Positions 14,157-19,051 of a stretch of DNA of 23,951 nucleotides are shown here, piece by piece (the stretch's first letter is position 1; each line of letters begins with the position of its first letter). The translations under genes were made by a program, and so were the position numbers. Location of the stretch: positions 1 through 23,951 of IMG/VR virus record IMGVR_UViG_3300044643_000134. The stretch is one strand, 5' to 3'. The DNA is from a virus. Under the pieces are notes generated by a model. It did not search any database and was not told the DNA's origin. It saw only the letters and a list, made by a program, of their open reading frames with translations.

Positions 14157-16121
14157 TTAGTGTATAAAATACTGTCCGTAATGAGGATTAACTCCCAACA
14201 CTTCCATTTCGTGGTAACGGATTGCGTCAATGCAATTATGAACTAATATACCATTTGCAAAATACTCATGGCAATCTTCAACCATTATATCATAAACTAC
14301 CTCTTTCCAACTTTCTTCTTCTTCTAAGTGCTGTAGCTTTGCAGTTTGGATGACAATATTTTGAAACTCCGCTGTGTCTTGTTTTATATTCTTTGTTACA
14401 AACTTCACAAACCAATAATCTATATTCTTTATTAATCCAGCATTTTTTACCATGTTCAATATGCCATTTTCTTCCTTCTTCTGATTTGTGCCATTTTTTT
14501 GCTTTTTCAATACCTTTTGCATGGAAGTCTTTAGCCCATTCTTTATTCTCTTTAAACCTTTTTTTAGCTTCAAAACGTAAATGTAATTTAGCTTCAATAA
14601 GATTGAGATTAGATATGTCATTATTTGAGGTATTGCCATCAACATGATGTATATGATAGCCTTTAGGAATTTCCCCTTTGTAATATTTCCAAACTTCTGT
14701 ATGAAGTCTTTTATTTCCCCTACTAAAATATCTTTCGCCTTTATATAATCGATACTCTTTTCCGTTAAATAGTTGTATTGGTATAACGTATTGTTCTTCT
14801 CTAATTTCGATATTTCCTGCCATTTTTCTGTTGTTTTTATTTTATGATTATTAGTACAACACAAATATACAACATTAGTATCGAATAGCATCGAGTATTT
14901 ACTCACTTGTTTCAATCCGTTATTAAAAGTTTTTAACACTCTTTTATAGCCTTCCGATGTTAAAACTAAGTCTCCTACCATTATATCTTTTATTTTTACA
15001 TTTCCATTAATAGTAGTTATTAAAGTGTCTCCAACAAAACAATGGTTATTGAAGTCGATAGGCTTGTTTAAACGAACGCCAGTTTTATCAGTGTCCCAAA
15101 TGTAACCGCGTAATTCTTTGATTAGATTAGTGCTGTTTGACGTTACTAAATACTCTTGGCTTTGCATTATCTGAATTCCGAAGTTTATTGAGTCCTTGCC
15201 TTTTGTAACGCCTTTAATCGTCTTTCCGTACCGTCTAATCTCTTCTATTGACTTAGGCTCGGAGCTGTCCGCATATATCGGAACGCTATACGGTAGCACA
15301 TTGGCAATATCGTTATTTAACATTCCTGTTCTATATATTAATTCATTCAGTATTCGCTTACCATTCCACGTATAAACTTCAACCGCTGCGGTGGGGTCAT
15401 TCGTGTATCCAAAGTCAAGTCCAATTCCTATCAATCTCGCATCACTTGGAATACTATCAATCTGTTTCCAGTTGCTGAATATAACGCCCTCAAGCATTCC
15501 TATTTCACCTAAACCATATACCCTCCACCAATTGCTCCAGTACGTGCTTGTAGCCGCTTTCTCGCGATTCTTTTCTATTTGTTCTACTATGGAGTTGTCT
15601 AAGGCTTCGTTATCCTTGTAGGTAAGAATTATAAAGTCAGCATCGGGTTCGTCTTTTAGTTCGGTGTGAACCCAAAACTCATTAGCTGGATTGAAGTCTA
15701 AAAATACCTCTTTTTTAGTCCGTATAGCAAGTTCATTATAAGATTCAAAAGTTACGTTGTTGCATTCGTTAATATAAAGAACATCACGCCTTGCACCCCT
15801 TAATTTACTTGAATCGTCTGCACTAAAAAACTCAATAAAACTTCCATTGGCAAATTCGTATCTTAAAAGCGACTTATTAAAGCGTTCATCAAAGTAACGC
15901 CCAGTGTCTTTCATAATGCGTAAAAAGTCTTTTAATGCACCTCTACGCAAGTGTGGTATTGTTTCAGCTACTACGCTTATTTCAGTTCGTGGATATGTAG
16001 CAGCCTTTGTTATTAATATCGGTAGGATTCCGTATGTTTTTCCCGCACTTGTTCCTCCTTGAATTATTTTAATCCGTTTTTTTAATGAGTTTATTTTACG
16101 GATTGCTGTCGTTATTATCAT
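14157..16121 (-). CDS. terL: Terminase large subunit interrupted in frame by an intein
   Basis: 654 aa precursor. Exteins: residues 1-360 and 630-654 join to a 385-aa terminase of the Terminase_3/PBSX-like type. Walker A is GGTSAGKT (22-29), the Walker B region VLYINE (114-119) and the ATPase coupling region about 139-146. The RNase H-like nuclease shows LDFGYTND (Asp236), YADSSEPKSIEEI (Asp284) and the final DAIRY motif (Asp632). The enzyme packages DNA into proheads and cuts the concatemer. Residues 361-629 are a canonical intein whose Cys1 follows NNH and whose C-terminal HN is followed by Cys630, two residues before the last catalytic Asp. A separate HNH gene is nested in another frame at 14290-14823. 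The start overlaps the methyltransferase stop (ATGA). Without splicing the nuclease site would be incomplete. Confidence 0.95.
   Translation of the reverse strand: MIITTAIRKINSLKKRIKIIQGGTSAGKTYGILPILITKAATYPRTEISVVAETIPHLRRGALKDFLRIMKDTGRYFDERFNKSLLRYEFANGSFIEFFSADDSSKLRGARRDVLYINECNNVTFESYNELAIRTKKEVFLDFNPANEFWVHTELKDEPDADFIILTYKDNEALDNSIVEQIEKNREKAATSTYWSNWWRVYGLGEIGMLEGVIFSNWKQIDSIPSDARLIGIGLDFGYTNDPTAAVEVYTWNGKRILNELIYRTGMLNNDIANVLPYSVPIYADSSEPKSIEEIRRYGKTIKGVTKGKDSINFGIQIMQSQEYLVTSNSTNLIKELRGYIWDTDKTGVRLNKPIDFNNHCFVGDTLITTINGNVKIKDIMVGDLVLTSEGYKRVLKTFNNGLKQVSKYSMLFDTNVVYLCCTNNHKIKTTEKWQEISKLEKNNTLYQYNYLTEKSIDYIKAKDILVGEIKDFIQKFGNITKGKFLKAIIYIMLMAIPQIMTYLISILLKLNYIYVLKLKKGLKRIKNGLKTSMQKVLKKQKNGTNQKKEENGILNMVKNAGLIKNIDYWFVKFVTKNIKQDTAEFQNIVIQTAKLQHLEEEESWKEVVYDIMVEDCHEYFANGILVHNCIDAIRYHEMEVLGVNPHYGQYFIH
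14290..14823 (-). CDS. HNH homing endonuclease nested out of frame inside the terL intein
   Basis: 177 aa, read two bases off the terminase frame (equivalent to -1), with its own ATG at 14823 and TGA at 14292-14290. The N-terminal part has a strand-rich YRLYKGERYFSRGNKRLHTE segment. The HNH core is GYHIHHVDGNTSNNDISNL, with His59, His60, Asp62, Asn64 and Asn68. A C-terminal zinc finger has Cys139-x2-Cys142 and Cys157-x3-Cys161, followed by an Arg-rich tail. This is the architecture of free-standing or intron-borne phage HNH endonucleases, which cut alleles lacking the element and so spread it. Here it lies wholly inside intein coding DNA and overlaps both splicing halves. A TATATTTG box 39 nt upstream (14862-14869) may serve as a promoter. 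No Shine-Dalgarno site is seen. Confidence 0.9.
   Translation of the reverse strand: MAGNIEIREEQYVIPIQLFNGKEYRLYKGERYFSRGNKRLHTEVWKYYKGEIPKGYHIHHVDGNTSNNDISNLNLIEAKLHLRFEAKKRFKENKEWAKDFHAKGIEKAKKWHKSEEGRKWHIEHGKKCWINKEYRLLVCEVCNKEYKTRHSGVSKYCHPNCKATALRRRRKLERGSL
14862..14869 (-). promoter_or_regulatory. Candidate -7 box for the nested HNH gene
   Basis: TATATTTG on the minus strand matches the Bacteroidota -7 consensus TAnnTTTG exactly and lies 39 nt before the HNH start. There is no TTG at the proper -33 distance, and the octamer can arise by chance in AT-rich DNA. Confidence 0.3.
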
Positions 16122-16771
16122 ACAAACAATTTAGTTTGTGCTGTGTGGTTATTTATTCTTTGCATAGCCTTATCAAAATACTCTTTATCAAGCTCACAAG
16201 CTGTTAAGTCAAAGCCGTAATCGTGACAAGCTATTGCTATTGAGCCACTGCCTAAGTGAGTGTCTAATATTTTGTCGTTTGGTTTTGCGTATTTGTCAAG
16301 TAGCCATTTGTAAAGTGCAACAGGTTTTTGTGTTGGGTGTATTCGTGTTTCTTTGTTTTTCATGTCACCTTGCAACATACCTGCCCATCTAAATTCAAAT
16401 TTTCTTACAGCTGTTTTATGATTTGTCCATGCAAGTTCACAATCTGCAAAGTCATTATCTCCATTTTGTTTATCCCAAACAACCCAGCTCGAGCTATTTG
16501 AATTAGGTATATTTTCAATAAAATGATTAGCTCCCCAAATAATAACTTGTTTTGATACTCTTGTAAGTTCAATAAAATAATCTTTTGATGGTGCTGAACT
16601 ATCCCAATTTTTAGCTGTATATAGTGTAGGTCTTGTTGCCTTTCCTCTTGAATGATTCTTTGCACCATCCTCACCAATCCCATAAGGCGGGTCTACAATA
16701 GCCAAATCAAAATAGTTATCAGGATAGCGAGCCATTAGCTCCATGTTATCTTCATTGGTTATCGTCAGCAT
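16118..16771 (-). CDS. DNA adenine (N-6) methyltransferase, beta-class order
   Basis: 217 aa. The catalytic motif IV DPPY (27-30) comes first, HPTQKP lies at 145-150, and the S-adenosylmethionine motif I region DTHLGSGS (170-177) with CELD (192-195) follows. This order marks the beta group of amino-methyltransferases; the DPPY tetrapeptide usually methylates adenine N6, though N4-cytosine is not excluded. No restriction endonuclease is adjacent, so it is probably an orphan enzyme that protects phage DNA from host restriction or marks it for packaging. It is wedged between terS (20-nt overlap) and terL (ATGA overlap), an unusual place that links methylation to the packaging genes in expression. 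One copy of the recurrent motif lies at 16341-16350. Confidence 0.9.
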   Translation of the reverse strand: MLTITNEDNMELMARYPDNYFDLAIVDPPYGIGEDGAKNHSRGKATRPTLYTAKNWDSSAPSKDYFIELTRVSKQVIIWGANHFIENIPNSNSSSWVVWDKQNGDNDFADCELAWTNHKTAVRKFEFRWAGMLQGDMKNKETRIHPTQKPVALYKWLLDKYAKPNDKILDTHLGSGSIAIACHDYGFDLTACELDKEYFDKAMQRINNHTAQTKLFV

Positions 16772-17174
16772 CTAATTTGAATAAAGGTTGTTCAATGTTC
16801 GTTTGTTCAACTTGCTCTTTTAAGTTGTTTAAACGCTGAGTTATACTTGGATTGTATTGCCCTACCATACCTCCTTCTATTTGGTCTTTGCGTATTTCTT
16901 TGCGTATGCGTGAACAGATGGGAGTATATTCTGAATATCTTTTATCGGTGTTTTTAAAATAGTCCTCAACACATCCTACTTCATCCCAGCAGAATATTTC
17001 AAATCCCTCCATTGTTAAAGGGCATTCAAGTGGCTCTGCTCTTTCTTCAAAGTCTTTACCTCCGTATACATATTTTATTCTTGGGTTCGCCTTTACGTTG
17101 GCTTTATACTTTTCAAATAGTCCGTATAGTTGTTCAGGGCTATCTAAGTTTCTTGGTCTTCCTACTTTTGCCAT
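16752..17174 (-). CDS. terS: Terminase small subunit (DNA-packaging protein)
   Basis: 140 aa. The N-terminus VGRPRNLDSPEQLYGLFEKY and the segments PLTMEGFEIFCWDE, DYFKNTDKRYSEYTPICSRI and EGGMVGQYNPSITQRLNNLK are the conserved pattern of small terminase subunits in Bacteroidota phages. It would recognise the packaging site and load the large subunit. It is the first clear gene of the late operon and overlaps the methyltransferase by 20 nt. A copy of the recurrent motif lies directly in front of the start (17181-17191). The start ATG at 17174 is preceded by an A-rich leader (TAAAAA), as usual in this phylum. Confidence 0.85.
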   Translation of the reverse strand: MAKVGRPRNLDSPEQLYGLFEKYKANVKANPRIKYVYGGKDFEERAEPLECPLTMEGFEIFCWDEVGCVEDYFKNTDKRYSEYTPICSRIRKEIRKDQIEGGMVGQYNPSITQRLNNLKEQVEQTNIEQPLFKLDADDNQ

Positions 17175-17177
17175 TTT

Positions 17178-17285
17178 TTAATTCGTGTTTTTGGCTAATT
17201 TAATACTTTTTTTTATAGCTTCGCTTTTATACTGCATATACCACTCAGCATTTAAACCTTTAAATACAAGGTTAGTCCCGAACAT
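17178..17285 (-). CDS. Possible 35-aa protein just before terS
   Basis: The frame runs MFGTNLVFKGLNAEWYMQYK to a C-terminus KLAKNTN with the stop three nt before the terS ATG. GAGGGAAG lies about 6 nt ahead of the ATG and could act as a ribosome site, which is rare in this genome. Composition is protein-like, but nothing else supports it, and a 28-aa frame (17252-17338) overlaps it in another phase. It may be a leader peptide for terS or a chance frame. Confidence 0.35.
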   Translation of the reverse strand: MFGTNLVFKGLNAEWYMQYKSEAIKKSIKLAKNTN

Positions 17286-17459
17286 AACACTTCCCTCTGC
17301 GACCACTTCTTATTTATTCGTGTTTTCACACTTGGCATTTTGGCTCACTTGTTATTTTAACCTTTCGGTATGCAGTACCCGTTGTTAAGCGTAAAACATT
17401 GCGGGATTTGTTTTAACAAGCGTTTATGTCGAGAGTTGTTTTTGGTAACGCAGTTCAAC
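17286..17459 (-). other. Unassigned noncoding stretch with nested inverted repeats
   Basis: No convincing gene is present. On the plus strand CTTGTTA (17348-17354) and TAACAAG (17414-17420) are a 7-bp inverted pair enclosing GGTA/TACC (17367-17370 and 17376-17379) and CCCG/CGGG (17378-17381 and 17402-17405). The two inner stems compete for two bases. A copy of the recurrent motif is at 17316-17326. The segment could be a structured leader RNA, a packaging-site element or the remnant of an insertion. Confidence 0.4.
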
Positions 17460-17480
17460 TTATACAACTGCTATGTAAAT

Positions 17481-17515
17481 AAAAAACCCCATCGTCTGTT
17501 CAGGTCGGATAGGGT
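17481..17515 (-). terminator. Intrinsic terminator in front of the late operon
   Basis: Minus-strand ACCCTATC (17515-17508) pairs with GATGGGGT (17493-17486), eight pairs with one G-U, around a 14-nt loop and is followed by TTTTTTATTT. The loop and the inner side of the 5' arm also belong to an alternative hairpin (see the attenuator entry). Confidence 0.8.
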
Positions 17516-17563
17516 CATATAGTGATTTAAAGAAATCCAATAAAACATCTAACCTGAACTTAG
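17481..17563 (-). ncRNA. Candidate attenuator leader or about 80-nt small RNA
   Basis: Behind a well-placed promoter (17569-17600) the transcript would begin near 17563 and soon contain GUUCAGGUUAGAU (17559-17547). This can pair with AUCCGACCUGAAC (17510-17498): 8 Watson-Crick pairs, one U-G, one mismatch and three more pairs. The second strand of that hairpin contains the loop and the AUC end of the 5' arm of the terminator, so the long hairpin and the terminator compete. Two readings are possible. One is an antiterminator/terminator switch that controls entry into the late operon; the other is a stand-alone terminated small RNA. Both are inference from base pairing; no family is recognised. 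Confidence 0.55.
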
Positions 17564-17568
17564 ATACA

Positions 17569-17600
17569 CAAATATAAAACATTATTTCTTATTCTCCAAA
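17569..17600 (-). promoter_or_regulatory. Bacteroidota-type promoter before the attenuator
   Basis: TTTG (17600-17597), a 20-nt spacer and TATATTTG (17576-17569) match the TTTG-N19-21-TAnnTTTG consensus. It overlaps the 3' end of the 56-aa gene and points toward the terminator and terS. The spacer is unlike that of the three early promoters. Confidence 0.65.
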
Positions 17601-17752
17601 CTAATTAAACGCTTTTCTTTCATTCGTGTTTTCCTTAGTTGTCTTAAACTTTCAGTAACAGTAATGTCAGTTAGGTTAGTTTTAATCCAATCGTTCGTTA
17701 AATCGCTTGAATTAATGTTTAAAAACGCTATTGCTTGAGTTAGCCTTGACAT
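17582..17752 (-). CDS. Small protein, last gene of the middle operon
   Basis: 56 aa, MSRLTQAIAFLNINSSDLTN through a basic C-terminus (RKTRMKEKRLISLENKK). The ATG directly follows the stop of the 79-aa gene with no gap (TAAATG), which favours a real, coupled gene. It is a mixed helical protein with no family I can name. The recurrent motif is present at 17622-17632, encoding K-T-R-M. The promoter in front of the late leader lies within its last codons. Confidence 0.6.
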   Translation of the reverse strand: MSRLTQAIAFLNINSSDLTNDWIKTNLTDITVTESLRQLRKTRMKEKRLISLENKK

Positions 17753-17992
17753 TTAATTAGGGTTATAATAGTAATCTCTAAATTCGTCTTTTGATACAGG
17801 ATAAATTTCCATGACTTTAATTTCGTTGTCTAAAAATACACAGTAATTTATTTCTGTTACTTCCATTATTAATCTTAAAGCGTTCCAGTCTGATTTATGA
17901 ATGTTTGGGTTTATAAACACTATGTAATAATCACTTTTTAAAGTTACGCTACACACTTTATTCGTTCGTGTTTTTGGATAGATTCTCTTCAT
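17753..17992 (-). CDS. Small alpha/beta protein of unknown function
   Basis: 79 aa. It opens MKRIYPKTRTNKVCSVTLKS, then has strands YYIVFINPN and INYCVFLDNEIKVMEIYPVS, and ends EFRDYYYNPN. There is no signal or membrane segment. The start overlaps the 53-aa gene by 35 nt and the stop abuts the 56-aa gene, so it belongs to a tightly packed run. I do not recognise a family. The recurrent motif lies at 17965-17975 in a stretch where two genes overlap in different frames. Confidence 0.6.
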   Translation of the reverse strand: MKRIYPKTRTNKVCSVTLKSDYYIVFINPNIHKSDWNALRLIMEVTEINYCVFLDNEIKVMEIYPVSKDEFRDYYYNPN

Positions 17993-18119
17993 AACTTGTT
18001 GAGCAAACTGCTAATCTTTGGTCCGTATTTTCAAACTCACTTACCATTTTGTCATCGGTCATGCAACGTTGAATGAAATCCGACTTTGTTTCGTTACTTG
18101 TTGGCTTGGGAATCGGCAT
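17958..18119 (-). CDS. Small RCM/AVC-motif phage protein
   Basis: 53 aa: MPIPKPTSNETKSDFIQRCM, then TDDKMVSEFENTDQRLAVCS and a polar tail. The pattern F-I-x-R-C-M ... E-F-x-x-x-x-Q-R-x-A-V-C is one I know from phages of several phyla, often as a short module fused to or near prohead proteases. Here it is a stand-alone gene more than 11 kb upstream of the protease gene. The two cysteines (Cys19, Cys39) are conserved in that pattern. It overlaps the end of the 136-aa gene by 26 nt and the start of the 79-aa gene by 35 nt, in different frames. Confidence 0.8.
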   Translation of the reverse strand: MPIPKPTSNETKSDFIQRCMTDDKMVSEFENTDQRLAVCSTSYEENLSKNTNE

Positions 18120-18504
18120 CTTCGTAAGTGTTATAAACTTGTTTTAATTGGTTTACTCTTTCTAAAATACAAGACCCACATGAAGTTGGTTCGTTGCGTA
18201 CTCCAAACACTCTGCTATGAATTGCAAGTATTGTCTTTTGTTCACTTGGCTTTATTACTTCCGCCTTTTTGTCAAACCATTCTTTTAACCAATCGTACTC
18301 AGCTTGTTCTAAACACTTCGCTTTTCTGTAAGGAAACAACTCGTTTAACTTTACTTTGCGTTCATCGCACCCACAGTCTTCCCCAAGTAACCATTTAGCT
18401 ACTTTTGCTACTCCAGTTACTTCGAGTACCTTTTCAACGGTATCTCCTAATCCTTTGCTTTCTTGAGCTAATATTTCAGCTTTTGTTCGTCTTTTTCTTG
18501 CCAT
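18094..18504 (-). CDS. Conserved Cys-containing phage protein of unknown function
   Basis: 136 aa. The N-terminus is basic (MARKRRTKAEIL). It continues KGLGDTVEKVLEVTGVAKVA, then GEDCGCDERKVKLNELFPYR, EYDWLKEWFDKK, KPSEQKTILAIHSRVFG and PTSCGSCILERVNQLKQVY. The CxC (Cys43, Cys45) and CGSC (Cys108, Cys111) pairs could bind a metal together. I know this protein type as widespread in Bacteroidota phages, without an assigned role. It lies four nt behind the sigma-like gene, between regulator and late operon, so a regulatory or structural-assembly role is possible but unproven. Confidence 0.75.
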   Translation of the reverse strand: MARKRRTKAEILAQESKGLGDTVEKVLEVTGVAKVAKWLLGEDCGCDERKVKLNELFPYRKAKCLEQAEYDWLKEWFDKKAEVIKPSEQKTILAIHSRVFGVRNEPTSCGSCILERVNQLKQVYNTYEDADSQANK

Positions 18505-18508
18505 GTTT

Positions 18509-19051
18509 TTATTTTATTAATTCGTAATCCTCGTTTTTGTAGTCCTCATAATGCTCTCCGACTTCTATTTTTAAACTATCCTTACAATACTTTAACGTTT
18601 GCCATACTGATTTGAAACTAATACCCGTGCATTTTTGTATTTGGCGTGTACTCATTCCTGTATCTCGGTAAAGTTCATATAATAGTTTGTCGTACCAATG
18701 CCAACTGTTTACTGTTTCGTTTATTTTTACTTCTAATTGCTTTTGAGCGTTCGTCTTTTCATATGAGCTACTTTCATCAACTAACTGAATTGCCTCTGTT
18801 ATATCGACTTTTTGAAGCCTTTGTTTAGATTTCTCAAAGTCATAATACATATTTCTTAAAACAACCCACACAAACCCCTTGTAAATAGTTCCGTTGCGGT
18901 AAAATCTTTCTTTGTTTTCGTATTTTGCCAACTTCAAATACATCTCTTGAACAATGTCCTCTGCTAAACTATACTCGCCAAATGACCGCACTACCTTAAT
19001 CCAGTGTTTATGGTCTGCGTATAAGTCATTCAAAAACCGATTAGCATCCAA
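18509..19051 (-). CDS. Sigma-70-like (ECF-type) phage transcription factor
   Basis: 180 aa. Residues about 8-55 (DLYADHKHWIKVVRSFGEYS, AEDIVQEMYLKLAKYENKER) resemble sigma region 2, including the DIVQEMYLKL core-binding helix. Residues about 118-160 (DKLLYELYRDTGMSTRQIQK, GISFKSVWQTLKYCKDSLK) form a region 4 helix-turn-helix. Such proteins direct host RNA polymerase to phage promoters. The position just upstream of the late operon suggests a late-gene activator (inference). The start is odd: a stop codon lies immediately before a TTG at 19051 and no ATG is available for 36 codons, so translation likely begins at TTG and depends on coupling with the upstream gene, which it overlaps by 11 nt. 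A small HTH regulator without sigma activity is the alternative. Confidence 0.75.
   Translation of the reverse strand: MDANRFLNDLYADHKHWIKVVRSFGEYSLAEDIVQEMYLKLAKYENKERFYRNGTIYKGFVWVVLRNMYYDFEKSKQRLQKVDITEAIQLVDESSSYEKTNAQKQLEVKINETVNSWHWYDKLLYELYRDTGMSTRQIQKCTGISFKSVWQTLKYCKDSLKIEVGEHYEDYKNEDYELIK

Larger units (their letters stand above)
14235..15041 (-). other. Intein in terL (in-frame splicing domain, 269 aa)
   Basis: The intein runs from Cys361 to Asn629 of the precursor. Block A is CFVGDTLITT. Block B is TNNHKIKT with Thr423 and His426. Block F is VYDIMVEDCHEYFANG (609-624), and block G is ILVHN followed by the +1 Cys630. All residues needed for class 1 protein splicing are visible. 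Residues about 475-600 in this frame are a Lys/Ile/Leu-rich, unstructured-looking translation (for example KKGLKRIKNGLKTSMQKVLK) instead of an endonuclease domain, because that DNA encodes an HNH protein in another frame. Residues 433 to about 470 still look like intein sequence (KWQEISKL, IKAKDILVGE) while overlapping the HNH N-terminus. Confidence 0.93.

Noticed and set aside
14235-15041. Group I or II intron in terL instead of an intein
   Set aside because: Both ends show intein splicing blocks in frame with the exteins (Cys1, TxxH, block F, HN+Cys), and the frame is open throughout, which an intron would not require.
14235-15041. Sequencing frameshift explaining the HNH frame
   Set aside because: Two exactly compensating indels would be needed, and the HNH frame has its own ATG and stop close to the block limits; it cannot be fully excluded without reads, but is less likely.
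16405-16683. 92-aa minus-strand frame inside the methyltransferase gene
   Set aside because: It lies in another frame of a gene with intact catalytic motifs and has no domain-like sequence; the dual-coding case of the HNH gene is different because both products there have recognisable motifs.
17185-17388. 67-aa hydrophobic frame on the plus strand before terS
   Set aside because: It opposes the whole transcription direction, has no promoter or start context, and reads as an AT-rich shadow.
17286-17459. Integron attC-like site
   Set aside because: GCTTAAC/GTTAAGC resembles a half site, but no matching second box with proper spacing and no integrase or cassette context are seen.
17460-17582. 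40-aa frame starting in the stop codon of the 56-aa gene
   Set aside because: It would be read through the promoter -7 box and the competing hairpins; the ATG lies upstream of the inferred transcription start.
18018-18398. 126-aa plus-strand frame opposite the Cys-containing phage protein
   Set aside because: The minus-strand gene is conserved in pattern and fits the operon; the plus-strand product has Leu/Cys/Thr-rich shadow composition.
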